Assembly (NCBI GenBank): GCA_001804705.1
Contig: MHAY01000037.1
Coordinates: forward strand, 1-64,000
Origin: Ignavibacteria bacterium RIFOXYC2_FULL_35_21
GTDB taxonomy: Bacteria; Bacteroidota; Ignavibacteria; Kapaibacteriales; UBA2268
Direction of reading: 5' to 3'
Length of the DNA: 64,000 bases
In this document: positions 1 through 7,979 of the stretch, piece by piece
Layout: each line of letters begins with the position of its first letter
Position numbering within the stretch: position 1 is the stretch's first letter
Made by a program: the position numbers and the translations under genes
The notes under the pieces: generated by a model
Told to the model about the DNA's origin: nothing
The model's input: only the letters and a program-made list of their open reading frames with translations
Databases searched by the model: none

Positions 1-64
1 ATTGGAATAGTGTTTTAATGCCAATAACAATAACCCCCATTAGAGGGGGGAAGGAAGGTGCGTC

Positions 65-238
65 GTGGAATTACACGATATCTATCCGGGTCGGATGACA
101 CTAAAAAAACTCAAGAAAGACGAGAGGAGGAGGTGGAAAAACTTCGCGAGAGGGCATGTGGTGTGGATGTGTCCGAATTGCGGTGGTCGCAACACGAGGG
201 GAGAGAAATGCTGGAAATGCGGCAAACACAGACCATGA
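65..238 (+). CDS. small zinc-ribbon protein, 57 aa
   Basis: Not recognised as a named family. The C-terminal half has two CxxC knuckles, CPNC near residues 36-39 and CWKC near 49-52, which is the pattern of a small zinc ribbon. The first half is very basic (KKLKK, RRR), so nucleic-acid binding is a reasonable inference. A GTG start at 65 is preferred because AGGAAGG lies 6-7 nt upstream; an in-frame ATG at 95 is the alternative. The frame closes just upstream with TAG at 41-43. The G+C content is clearly higher than in the rest of the window, and the gene sits left of a breakpoint in a HEPN gene, so it may belong to a mobile element or phage. A longer open frame (58-255) overlaps it but shows no protein features. 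Confidence 0.5.
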   Translation: MELHDIYPGRMTLKKLKKDERRRWKNFARGHVVWMCPNCGGRNTRGEKCWKCGKHRP

Positions 239-251
239 AAGGGGTGAAGAG

Positions 252-335
252 ATGAACAAGAACCTAGCCCTGGTTATTCCAGGCATAAGGTGGCGCACCG
301 ATGAACACTGTTCGCGCTACCTGTCTTTTTCCTAA
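252..335 (+). CDS. possible very short ORF, 27 aa
   Basis: An ATG follows the zinc-ribbon gene by 13 nt and has AGGGGTGA a few bases upstream, so it could be the start of the next gene of the same fragment. It stops after 27 codons, close to the breakpoint in the HEPN gene. It may be the remaining head of a longer gene, or chance. No domain is visible. Confidence 0.2.
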   Translation: MNKNLALVIPGIRWRTDEHCSRYLSFS

Positions 336-549
336 AATCCTTTTTGGGTAAAGGACGAGGGAACAAAATCCGCGCGAGCGGTGTTTTTTTATTATCATTT
401 ACGAAATGTGCTTTTAGGATTTTTTCAAGAACCAAATGTCCAATATATAAACACCAATTGTAATCTCCCATAATAAATAATCTTTCTGCTACTTGTAAAT
501 CACTTTCAGCAGCATCTATCCAATAATTAATATGTTCTTCGATTTTCAT
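274..549 (-). pseudogene. truncated HEPN-domain protein
   Basis: The first ~57 residues fit the start of a HEPN domain protein (an EEHINYWIDAAESDL helix, then a LVLEKILKA helix). HEPN proteins of this kind are usually paired with a MNT nucleotidyltransferase, and some act as RNases in toxin-antitoxin pairs. After KKTP, near position 380, the expected HNL-containing helices are replaced by a basic, proline-containing tail that runs to 274 in G+C-richer DNA. I infer that the gene is broken by an insertion or rearrangement at about 380. No MNT partner is visible. An assembly chimera cannot be excluded. Confidence 0.6.
370..390 (+). terminator. small GC hairpin plus T-run at the breakpoint
   Basis: CCGC-GCGA-GCGG is followed by TG and seven T residues. 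It could end rightward transcripts of the left fragment. The stem is only 4 bp, and it falls exactly where the HEPN reading frame loses its homology, so it may be produced by the junction. Confidence 0.25.
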
Positions 550-614
550 CTAATATGTTTCTATTAATATATTATTGAATTTATTATTGAATCTATTCAA
601 ATATAGTATTTTTA

Positions 615-1781
615 TCAAAATATTGCATCTTTAACTTTATCAATAAAATCTTTATCCTTGTGAGATGATTTCTTCTTCGGAATAATGTTTTCACTTTTTG
701 CAAGTTCTTTTATAGTCTGCTTCTCTTTTGAATTGATTGAAGTCGGGACATAAACATTTACATAAACAAGCTGGCTTCCTTTGCCGTTTGAATTAAGATG
801 AGGAATACCTTTGTCCTTAAGCCTGATGACAGTTCCCGGCTGCATACCTGCTGATATTTTTATTTTTTCTTTACTTAACAGAGTCGGTACTTCGACATCG
901 TCACCTAAGACTGCCGAAGGATAGCTGATTGTCAGGTGATAAATCACATCATCCCCTTGCCTGATAAATTCGGGATGTTCCTTTTCATTTATAATGACAA
1001 TCAGGTCACCAGCCTCACCGCCTCGCCTACCTGCATTGCCTTTGGAGCGAATCGGCATATAATTGCCTCCTTCAACACCGGCAGGAATATTGACCTTGAC
1101 TGTATCTTCCGCCTGTACTCTTCCTTCACCCCTGCATTTTTCACACAGTTCGCGGATTAACTGTCCCGAGCCATTGCAGACATTGCATGTACTGATGTTC
1201 ACGAATTGTCCGAACATTGAACGGGTTACTTGACGCACTTGTCCAGTTCCATTGCACTGATGGCAGGTTTGAAATCCAGACGAAGCTTTTGCTCCGGTTC
1301 CTCTGCAATCATCACATACAAGAAATCTTTTTAATTTAAGAGTTTTTTCAATACCGGTTGCTATTTCTTCGAGTGTCAGGTGAAGCTGAATTTTAAGGTC
1401 TGAGCCTCGCTCGCCGACTGGACGCCGTTGGGAACGCCCTCTGCCGCGAGAACTCGTACCAAAGAAATCATCAAATATGCTTCCGCCTGTGAATATATCG
1501 CTGAAATGAGAAAATATATCGTCGAAATTTGAAAAGCCGCTGTAATCCCTACCCATTCGTAATCCGTCATGGCCATATTGGTCGTATCTGTGCCGTTTAT
1601 CAGAATCGCTCAGGATTTCATAAGCTTCGGATGCTTCTTTAAATTTTTCTTCCGACACTTTATCCCCAGGATTCCTGTCAGGATGAAACTGCATCGCTAA
1701 TTTTCTGTAATTCGTCTTGATTTCATCTATACCGGCATTTCTTGAAACGCCAAGAATATCGTAATAATCTCTTTTACTCAT
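615..1781 (-). CDS. dnaJ: chaperone DnaJ, 388 aa
   Basis: Hsp40 co-chaperone that stimulates the DnaK ATPase and delivers unfolded clients. It has an N-terminal J domain (YDILGVS start, HPD motif in FHPDRNPG), a Gly/Phe-rich linker, and the full cysteine-rich zinc region with four CxxCxGxG repeats: CDDCRGTG, CHQCNGTG, CNVCNGSG and CEKCRGEG. The C-terminal client-binding domains follow. The start is the ATG at 1781 (MSKRDYYDIL); the frame stays open for 15 more codons upstream, but those lie inside grpE. It overlaps the end of grpE by 8 nt, so the two are translationally coupled. dnaK is not adjacent, and no CIRCE operator is visible upstream of the pair. Confidence 0.95.
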   Translation of the reverse strand: MSKRDYYDILGVSRNAGIDEIKTNYRKLAMQFHPDRNPGDKVSEEKFKEASEAYEILSDSDKRHRYDQYGHDGLRMGRDYSGFSNFDDIFSHFSDIFTGGSIFDDFFGTSSRGRGRSQRRPVGERGSDLKIQLHLTLEEIATGIEKTLKLKRFLVCDDCRGTGAKASSGFQTCHQCNGTGQVRQVTRSMFGQFVNISTCNVCNGSGQLIRELCEKCRGEGRVQAEDTVKVNIPAGVEGGNYMPIRSKGNAGRRGGEAGDLIVIINEKEHPEFIRQGDDVIYHLTISYPSAVLGDDVEVPTLLSKEKIKISAGMQPGTVIRLKDKGIPHLNSNGKGSQLVYVNVYVPTSINSKEKQTIKELAKSENIIPKKKSSHKDKDFIDKVKDAIF

Positions 1782-2475
1782 TTTCTTCCTCTTTTGGTTC
1801 ACCTGCAGAGGTAACGACCTTTGCATGTCTCAATACTTTATCCTTCATCGTATATCCTGACTGCACTTCACTGATGATGTAATCTTCAGGCAATTCCGAA
1901 GGCATTCGCATAACGGCTTCATGCTCATTGACATCGAATGGCTTTCCGACAGTATTTTCCATTATTTTTACATTTTCATTTTCGAATAGCTTCAGTGCTT
2001 TCTGATAAATCAGGTCAAGACCTGTCAGCATTGAATCACAATCCACAGCTTTTTTACCGGCTTCCACTGCTTTACCCAAATCATCAAGCAATGGCAACAG
2101 ATTAAGGATGAGACGTTCATTTGCATAGTCAATCATTTCGCGCTTTTCTTTGAGTGCTCGCCTGCGATAGTTTTCAAGTTCAGCGGCTACTCTCAGAACC
2201 TGGTCTTTCAACTCATCTCTTTCTTTTTCCAATTCTTTTAATTTATCAATTTCGGAAACAGCTTCGGCAGTCTCATGTATTTCAGGTATTTCTAATTCAG
2301 GTTCTTTAATGTCATTAACCGCTTCAATTGGTTCATCCTGTTGAACAGATTGAGTATCTTCATAATTCGTCAGATTTTGCTTTTGGTCCTGATTTTTCAG
2401 GTATGTGTCATAAATATCCTTCATCTTATTCATTGATGAACGCAAAGGCTTTTTTGGATTTGAACCGTCATCCAT
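1774..2475 (-). CDS. grpE: nucleotide exchange factor GrpE, 233 aa
   Basis: Co-chaperone that releases ADP from DnaK. The acidic, low-complexity N-terminus (~70 aa) leads into a long coiled coil (LKELEKERDELKDQVLR, then AAELENYRRRA), the typical GrpE dimer helix. The C-terminal beta domain follows, with the NEHEAVMR and GYTMKDKVLRHAKV family signature. Length is normal for Bacteroidota GrpE. First gene of a grpE-dnaJ operon on the minus strand. The ~120 nt upstream carry no inverted repeat of the HrcA type, so heat-shock control through HrcA/CIRCE is not supported here. Confidence 0.95.
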   Translation of the reverse strand: MDDGSNPKKPLRSSMNKMKDIYDTYLKNQDQKQNLTNYEDTQSVQQDEPIEAVNDIKEPELEIPEIHETAEAVSEIDKLKELEKERDELKDQVLRVAAELENYRRRALKEKREMIDYANERLILNLLPLLDDLGKAVEAGKKAVDCDSMLTGLDLIYQKALKLFENENVKIMENTVGKPFDVNEHEAVMRMPSELPEDYIISEVQSGYTMKDKVLRHAKVVTSAGEPKEEENE

Positions 2476-2598
2476 TTTAACATTCTCTCCGTGTATTTAA
2501 TTTCAATTAGAAAAAACCGAATTTAAAACATTATATAATTTCAAGTTATAGTTAGACGAAATCGGATTTTATTTCTTGTAGTAAACAATTTTGAATAG

Positions 2599-2724
2599 CC
2601 ACTATCTTCAGATAGTGGAGGTATTATTCCACCAAATTCTGACTTTAGTCTCTTATTTTAAGTCGTTAAATCCCAAATCGTGTGATAAAACAAGCCTACT
2701 ACTTGAAAGTAGTGGCTGTTCATT
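2599..2724. repeat. REP-like double-palindrome element, copy A
   Basis: This ~126-bp unit begins with the hairpin CCACTATC-TTCA-GATAGTGG, has a small internal palindrome GACTTTAGTC and a TAAATCCC box, and ends with the hairpin CTACTTGAAAGTAG followed by TGGCTGTTCATT. The same order of landmarks recurs at 44782-44907. Two terminal hairpins round a non-coding core resemble REP/PATE-type elements moved by IS200/IS605-like (Y1) transposases; no such transposase is in the window. It lies directly upstream of the tRNA pair. Confidence 0.65.
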
Positions 2725-2753
2725 AATAATTTTTCTATCTGCAAAAACATTGT

Positions 2754-2761
2754 TAATTTTG
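2754..2761 (+). promoter_or_regulatory. -7 element TAATTTTG upstream of tRNA pair
   Basis: TAATTTTG matches the Bacteroidota sigma -7 consensus TA-n2-TTTG and ends 10 nt before the mature 5' end of tRNA-Ala. No good TTG box is seen at the usual distance further upstream, so the assignment is tentative. Confidence 0.4.
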
Positions 2762-2771
2762 TATTCCGATT

Positions 2772-2844
<73 letters not shown>

Positions 2845-2866
2845 CAAACGACCGGAAAAACAAAAT

Positions 2867-2939
2867 TGGCCCGTAGTGTAACTGGCAACACGTCTGACTC
2901 TGGATCAGAAGAGTTCAGGTTCGACCCCTGACGGGCCAG
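2867..2939 (+). tRNA. tRNA-Gln (anticodon CTG)
   Basis: A complete 73-nt cloverleaf: acceptor TGGCCCG/CGGGCCA, anticodon stem TCTGA/TCAGA with loop CTCTGGA, hence anticodon CTG reading CAG, T-arm with GGTTCGACCCC, and discriminator G. The weak U1-A72 first pair is typical of glutamine tRNAs. It lies 22 nt after tRNA-Ala and shares its transcript and terminator. Confidence 0.93.
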
Positions 2940-2945
2940 CTTAGA

Positions 2946-2974
2946 AAGCAGTAAGTGATTACTGCTTTTTTTTT
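2946..2974 (+). terminator. intrinsic terminator after the tRNA pair
   Basis: A perfect 9-bp stem AAGCAGTAA-GTGA-TTACTGCTT continues directly into a run of T residues. It starts 7 nt after tRNA-Gln and ends the two-tRNA transcript. Confidence 0.85.
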
Positions 2975-3187
2975 ATTAAAAACCTAAAAAAACGTAAATT
3001 TGGCTGTCCGAGTATCCTAATTAACCTAAATTTGGCTATTATGATGACTGAATTAACGTTTTTTACAATTTCGTGTCAGTTTTTTAAAATAGCAATACAT
3101 TCAAATAAGTGTTTTAAAATATCATTTTTTTGTTGTAGATTTCTTTTTTTTTGATGATAATATACTATCTAAAAAAAGTAAAAAATT

Positions 3188-4489
3188 ATGATACTGATCC
3201 AAAAAATATACTCTCTCAATATAAATCGAATTATTATCTTATTTTTCTTTTTATCATCTTACCTTTGCTCTGCCCAAACCGGTATTTGGGAAGAACTTAG
3301 ACCAACAAATTCACCTTCCCCAAGATTAGCATTTGGTATGGCAGAAATAGGAGAAGGTAAAGTATTAATCTTTGGTGGAAACGATGCAGATAGAATATTT
3401 GATGAAACATGGATTTATGATTTCCAGACAAACACTTGGTCAGAAATTCAAAATGACATTCATCCAAATAAAAGATATGACCATCGTTTGGCAAGAATTA
3501 CAAAAAATAAAGTTCTATTATTCGGAGGTTGGGACCCTAAAAATCTCATAGATGGAGATTATAAAGGTGATACTTGGATATTTGATTTGGAAACACTTTC
3601 TTGGAGCGAAATCAAATCCTTAACAAAACCATCTGCAAGAATAAGTTTTGGATTAGCTCAATTATCTGATGGCAAAGTAATTTTAGTTGGTGGTGACACT
3701 GTAGAAGCAAATTATGCTAATGATACATGGATTTATGATTTAGAGGATAATAAATGGATACAGATATATATAGATATTTTTTCAGCACCACCTAAATGTG
3801 AAGGGGCGACGATAGCACAAATTGATACAAATAAGATATTATTTTATGGTGGTTGGCAATACAATTTATTAGATGAAACATGGTTATTCGATTATATTGA
3901 AAGCAAATGGATTAAAATAATACCAAAAAGTAACTCTATTCCAGTTGCAGGATCATCAATGGCAAATATAAGAAAAAATGAAGTTGTTTTCTGGGGAGGT
4001 GAAATTAACTCAGGTGGTAATTATAATGAAATGTGGTTATTTAATTTTATTAATTCAACATGGATGAAAATTCAAACAAATATAAAACCGGATGGAAGGT
4101 ATTTACACGAAATTGTTAACTTTGGTAATAATAAAATACTTCTTTTTGGAGGGTTAAATAATGAAGAAAACAGATGGCATAATGATACCTGGATTTTTAC
4201 ATTACAACCAAATGATTATAAAGATGATGAAATTATCTATTCAGAAGATTACTCAAAATCATACCTTGTTTCTTATGATAATAAATTAAAAATAAAATTG
4301 AATAAATCAGGAAAACTGAATTTCACTTTATTTGATATTTATGGCAAAATAATTTCAGAAAAAGAAAATGTGGTTGAGGATAGCTTATATTTTGATATTG
4401 ATATAAGCAGTATTTCTAATGGGTTGTATTTTTTAGTAATTAAATTTAATCTAAAGAATGAAATAATTAAAATTTTAATTAATAGATAA
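3188..4489 (+). CDS. secreted kelch-repeat protein with T9SS sorting domain, 433 aa
   Basis: A signal peptide (hydrophobic IIILFFFLSSYLCSAQ, probable cleavage after the AQ region) is followed by six kelch-like repeats, each with a hydrophobic stretch then GG (LIFGG, LLFGG, ILVGG, LFYGG, VFWGG, LLFGG) and a downstream W-x-[YF]-D strand. These should fold as a beta-propeller, a binding scaffold. The last ~75 residues (FTLFDIYGKII, then the GLYFLVI strand) look like a T9SS type-A sorting domain, so the protein is probably exported to the cell surface. Ligand unknown. A TPR protein gene follows 20 nt downstream, possibly in the same operon. Confidence 0.8.
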   Translation: MILIQKIYSLNINRIIILFFFLSSYLCSAQTGIWEELRPTNSPSPRLAFGMAEIGEGKVLIFGGNDADRIFDETWIYDFQTNTWSEIQNDIHPNKRYDHRLARITKNKVLLFGGWDPKNLIDGDYKGDTWIFDLETLSWSEIKSLTKPSARISFGLAQLSDGKVILVGGDTVEANYANDTWIYDLEDNKWIQIYIDIFSAPPKCEGATIAQIDTNKILFYGGWQYNLLDETWLFDYIESKWIKIIPKSNSIPVAGSSMANIRKNEVVFWGGEINSGGNYNEMWLFNFINSTWMKIQTNIKPDGRYLHEIVNFGNNKILLFGGLNNEENRWHNDTWIFTLQPNDYKDDEIIYSEDYSKSYLVSYDNKLKIKLNKSGKLNFTLFDIYGKIISEKENVVEDSLYFDIDISSISNGLYFLVIKFNLKNEIIKILINR

Positions 4490-4509
4490 ATTATTAATAA
4501 GAGGTTATT

Positions 4510-5322
4510 ATGAAAGCACTCATATATTTCACATCAATTTTTATAATTTGTGTTCACTTCTCATGCTTTAGCCAGACTCCTGAATCATTCTACCAGAAAG
4601 GAGTGGAATTTGGCAGGTCAGGTTTATACGACAAAGCAATTGAATTCTTCGACAAAGCTTTGGAATTGAAAGGTGATTATTACGAAGCATGGTACCTGAA
4701 GGGCATCAATAACGGCTTGTTGGATAAATATAATGATGCCTTGCATTGTTTCAACAAAGCTATTGAATTCGGCAAAGGCAAGACTAATGCTTGGATTGAA
4801 AAAGGGAAAATTCTGGGAGAGATGAACAAATTCAGCGAAGCTCATGATTGTTTCGACAAAGGTATAGATTGGTGCCAGGATAAAGCCGAGGCATTGTATC
4901 AGAAAGGATTATTGTACGGCAAAATGAATTTAATTGATAAAGCACTTGGATGCTTTGACAAAGGGATAGAATTTGGTCAAGGCAAAGCCGGAGCAATGTA
5001 TAAAGGATGGTATCAGAAGGGTTTGATGTATGCAAAGAATAATATGCATAATAAAGCGGATGAATGCTATGACAAAGCGATTGAATATGGTAAAGGCAAA
5101 GTTGAATCATGGTATGAGGCATTGTATCAGAAAGGATTAGCGTTTTCAAAAAATAATATGCATAATAAAGCTATTGAATGGTTAAATAAAGCTTTAGAAA
5201 TTAAACCGGATTTAACACAGGCATTGCGGGCTAAAGCAGAATCCTTAAGAGCATTGGGCAAATATGAAGAAGCAGACGATAGTGAAGAAAAAGCCCGTGA
5301 AATTGAGGAACGGAATAGATAG
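4510..5322 (+). CDS. exported TPR-repeat protein, 270 aa
   Basis: An N-terminal hydrophobic signal (LIYFTSIFIICVHFSCFSQ) is followed by about seven tetratricopeptide units with the usual small and aromatic positions (YQKG, ALECFDKAIE types). TPR arrays mediate protein-protein contacts. Several units are nearly identical in DNA as well as protein: the stretch encoding LYQKGL recurs near 4891 and 5119, and that encoding NNMHNKA near 5038 and 5152. This suggests recent internal duplication. AGAGG lies upstream of the ATG. The partner is unknown; the upstream kelch protein is a candidate by position only. Confidence 0.8.
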   Translation: MKALIYFTSIFIICVHFSCFSQTPESFYQKGVEFGRSGLYDKAIEFFDKALELKGDYYEAWYLKGINNGLLDKYNDALHCFNKAIEFGKGKTNAWIEKGKILGEMNKFSEAHDCFDKGIDWCQDKAEALYQKGLLYGKMNLIDKALGCFDKGIEFGQGKAGAMYKGWYQKGLMYAKNNMHNKADECYDKAIEYGKGKVESWYEALYQKGLAFSKNNMHNKAIEWLNKALEIKPDLTQALRAKAESLRALGKYEEADDSEEKAREIEERNR

Positions 5323-5446
5323 AAGTATCATTTTGAAATCAAAATTAATCAATGCTGGTTACACGCTTTGGATTCCTTACTGAGTATGGAATTACAATGA
5401 AAATAATTCTAAATTTTAATTATCAATTCTCAATTCAATAAATGAA

Positions 5447-7048
5447 TTATTTCCCATTCCCATTTCCTTTTTTCACACCAGCTACAGGAATTGCGAAAGC
5501 GAAAGTAGAGCCTTTGCCAAGGGCGCTCCTAACCCAGACTCTGCCGTTGTGTGCCTCGACCAGCTTGCGGACTATCCACAAGCCTAAGCCGGATGATGGC
5601 TCGTTTGCAGTCGGTTTGGCGCTAAGCCTCGAGCCTCTCTGGAATGCTTTCTGAATATCAACTTCGGATAAGCCAAGCCCATTATCGCTGACTTCGACTA
5701 CAAGATTATCTTCTGCATTTAGTGATTTGATACGAATTTCACCTCCGCTATTCGAGAATTTTATAGCATTCGAAATCAGGTTATCAATTATTTCATCAAC
5801 TTTCTGATAGTCAAGCTCAATCTGAGGTATGTCATTTCCCAAATCGAGGAGCATTGAAATGTTTTTATTTTTTGAAGCGATAGAGTTTCTTCGGAATACA
5901 TCGTTGATGATTTCGTTGATATTGTAAGTTTCAAGATTGAGCGTTATTGCAGTTGATTCCAGGGAAAGAATACGTGAAACCTCCTGCGAAAGGCTGACAA
6001 TCTTTGTTGTGGTTTCGAATATGTCGTCAATGATTTCCATTTGCTCAGTTGCAGTCAGGTCATAAGACCTGAGGAGTTCGACAAGGCTTTTAATCAGGGC
6101 AACTGGATTTTTTATATCATGAATTATAATCGCGAAAAGCTCATCCTTCTGCTTCTGCAATTCCTCCAGTTCTTTCTTGCTTTTAGTAAGCTTTTCGGCT
6201 TTTTCTTCTAGCTCCTTATTTTGTTTATTTAGTTCATAGCTTCTGCTTTGCAGAATATTAATCTGTGAACGTAAAGCCTCGACTTCGTCTTTGAGGCTCT
6301 GGTTTTCCATGAAAAGCTCTTCATAAGCAGGCTTTTCTGCTGCAGGTGTTGGAGTTGCCATTTCTTCTTCCTTTATAATTATTTTTTCATTTAGTTCTTC
6401 TTCCGGTTCAAATAAAATGTACGATTCTTCGGGTTTTCTTCTTTTTTTTCTGAATTTGATAATAATAATGATTAAGCCGATTAGTATAGGAGCAACAATC
6501 AATGCTATTATGATATGAGACTTGTTTATAACAAATTTAGAAGGGTCTTCTTTTTTTTCTTTCAAATATTTGTTCTCTCTGTGTAATTTTTCAATTTCAT
6601 TTCTCAGGGAGTCTTCTTTGTTATTAACATTAAATTTTAAGTATGCAGGATATGATGTCCATCGCTGAGAGAATGCGTAAATAGTCAATTGATAACTTCC
6701 TTCGGGTAAGCCGTAATAAAGGGCAACCCTGGTTCTCGATGAACGTATATTTATATCATTTTCATTTTGAAGTTTAATATTAAAAAGAAATGGTTTTGTT
6801 GTATCCTTTGCTTCGCAATGAAAAATAAAAGTTATCGAATCATTTTGTGATATAACAATATCGTTCCACTTTTCTGTGTTTATTGTGTCATTGTTAATTA
6901 CGAGATAATCTAATTTTGTCCTGAAATCTTTATTGTACTTATTTTCACTTCCATAGAGCATAAGTACAAAGAGAATAAATGCAGATAAAAAAACAGCATA
7001 TCTCTTGTTTCTAAGAATCAATATTTTATTAAAAATGGTCATAAACAT
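5447..7048 (-). CDS. membrane sensor histidine kinase, 533 aa
   Basis: Two-component sensor kinase. A first membrane helix (~residues 15-35) is followed by a ~130-aa extracytoplasmic beta-rich domain resembling Y_Y_Y-type sensor modules (GLPEGSYQLTIYAFS), then a second helix (~175-200), a long coiled coil, and the kinase core. The phosphoacceptor is in IIHDIKNPVAL at about residue 310; the N box is NLISNAIKFSNSGG; the G boxes are SDNGLGLS and SSGLGLWIVRKL. The start abuts the stop of the upstream phosphatase gene (TAA-ATG), so they are co-transcribed. No response regulator is adjacent, so the partner is elsewhere. Confidence 0.9.
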   Translation of the reverse strand: MFMTIFNKILILRNKRYAVFLSAFILFVLMLYGSENKYNKDFRTKLDYLVINNDTINTEKWNDIVISQNDSITFIFHCEAKDTTKPFLFNIKLQNENDINIRSSRTRVALYYGLPEGSYQLTIYAFSQRWTSYPAYLKFNVNNKEDSLRNEIEKLHRENKYLKEKKEDPSKFVINKSHIIIALIVAPILIGLIIIIIKFRKKRRKPEESYILFEPEEELNEKIIIKEEEMATPTPAAEKPAYEELFMENQSLKDEVEALRSQINILQSRSYELNKQNKELEEKAEKLTKSKKELEELQKQKDELFAIIIHDIKNPVALIKSLVELLRSYDLTATEQMEIIDDIFETTTKIVSLSQEVSRILSLESTAITLNLETYNINEIINDVFRRNSIASKNKNISMLLDLGNDIPQIELDYQKVDEIIDNLISNAIKFSNSGGEIRIKSLNAEDNLVVEVSDNGLGLSEVDIQKAFQRGSRLSAKPTANEPSSGLGLWIVRKLVEAHNGRVWVRSALGKGSTFAFAIPVAGVKKGNGNGK

Positions 7049-7783
7049 TTATTCTGCTTCATAAGCTTGCTTTCTTTTAATTTTTGCATGATGCCTGATT
7101 TTATACTTTTTCTTTTTTACAATATCCTTCATTATTCTTAATATATCAAAAAAAGTTGAATAAGGGTAATGTGGAATTTTTTTTTCATTGCAATATGCCG
7201 CAAGGTTCTTCTTAGCAAAAACTATGTCGGAGTGTTCTGCTCCGCAATAATCAGAGTAATCGTCGCCGATGTAAACGAGAACTGTATTATCATCAATACT
7301 ATTGAGCATCGAGTTCCTTTTGCAGGATGCACATAAGCACTCACAGGATTCGCTAGCATAAGGGTAAACAGGGATGGGCGGAGAGCCATCGTTGAATATA
7401 AGACGATTGCAATAAACATGGAGCCAATCTAATCCGAGCTTATTCAGAACAGGATTGATGTAAGTATCAAAACCGTCGCTCACTATAGAAACATGTATAT
7501 CATTTTCTTTGCAAAATTCAGCAAAGTCTTTGAAGTAAGAATCAACTTCTGCTTGTTCGGCAAAATGGCGGATAATTTCAGCATTTGTACCGGGTTTAAG
7601 TTCACTGCAAACAGTCCGCCAGTAATCCCTTATATTAAGCTTGCCTTCTCTCAATTGTGAATGATAAGGTTCGAATTTGCCATAGACTTTGAATATTTCA
7701 TCTCCAAGGTCCGGCTTTGTTACTGTACCGTCGAAATCACAGAATACGGCTATTTTCAGTTCTTTTGATTTATTCACAAGCAA
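7049..7783 (-). CDS. HAD-family phosphatase, MtnX/SerB-like, 244 aa
   Basis: The nucleophile motif is at the N-terminus: FCDFDGTVTKPD (DxDxT). Motif II is VSDGFD near residue 94, and the late acidic motif IGDDYSDYC carries the metal-binding aspartates. The order and length fit the MtnX-like group (2-hydroxy-3-keto-5-methylthiopentenyl-1-phosphate phosphatase and relatives). Other methionine-salvage genes are not adjacent, so the substrate is uncertain; phosphoserine phosphatase-like activity is the alternative. First gene of a two-gene operon with the sensor kinase. An insertion rich in cysteines (CECLCASCKRN) is unusual and could bind metal. Confidence 0.75.
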   Translation of the reverse strand: MLVNKSKELKIAVFCDFDGTVTKPDLGDEIFKVYGKFEPYHSQLREGKLNIRDYWRTVCSELKPGTNAEIIRHFAEQAEVDSYFKDFAEFCKENDIHVSIVSDGFDTYINPVLNKLGLDWLHVYCNRLIFNDGSPPIPVYPYASESCECLCASCKRNSMLNSIDDNTVLVYIGDDYSDYCGAEHSDIVFAKKNLAAYCNEKKIPHYPYSTFFDILRIMKDIVKKKKYKIRHHAKIKRKQAYEAE

Positions 7784-7979
7784 ATAGTTCCGTTCATAAA
7801 ATTATATTATTATAATATTCGGTAAAATTAATAAAAAATTGACTTACAAATTGTAACTTTGGTGAAATTTCAACACCTTCCTGACTCACATTGGTAAGGG
7901 GGAATTTTATCTTGAAAATAATGAAATAAAACAAAAAACTTTATATTTTTGCAATTGAAGGTTTTATGGAGAAAAATAT

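Noticed and set aside
2476-2590. CIRCE-type heat-shock operator upstream of grpE
   Set aside because: No TTAGCACTC-N9-GAGTGCTAA-like inverted repeat is present, and hrcA is not in the window.
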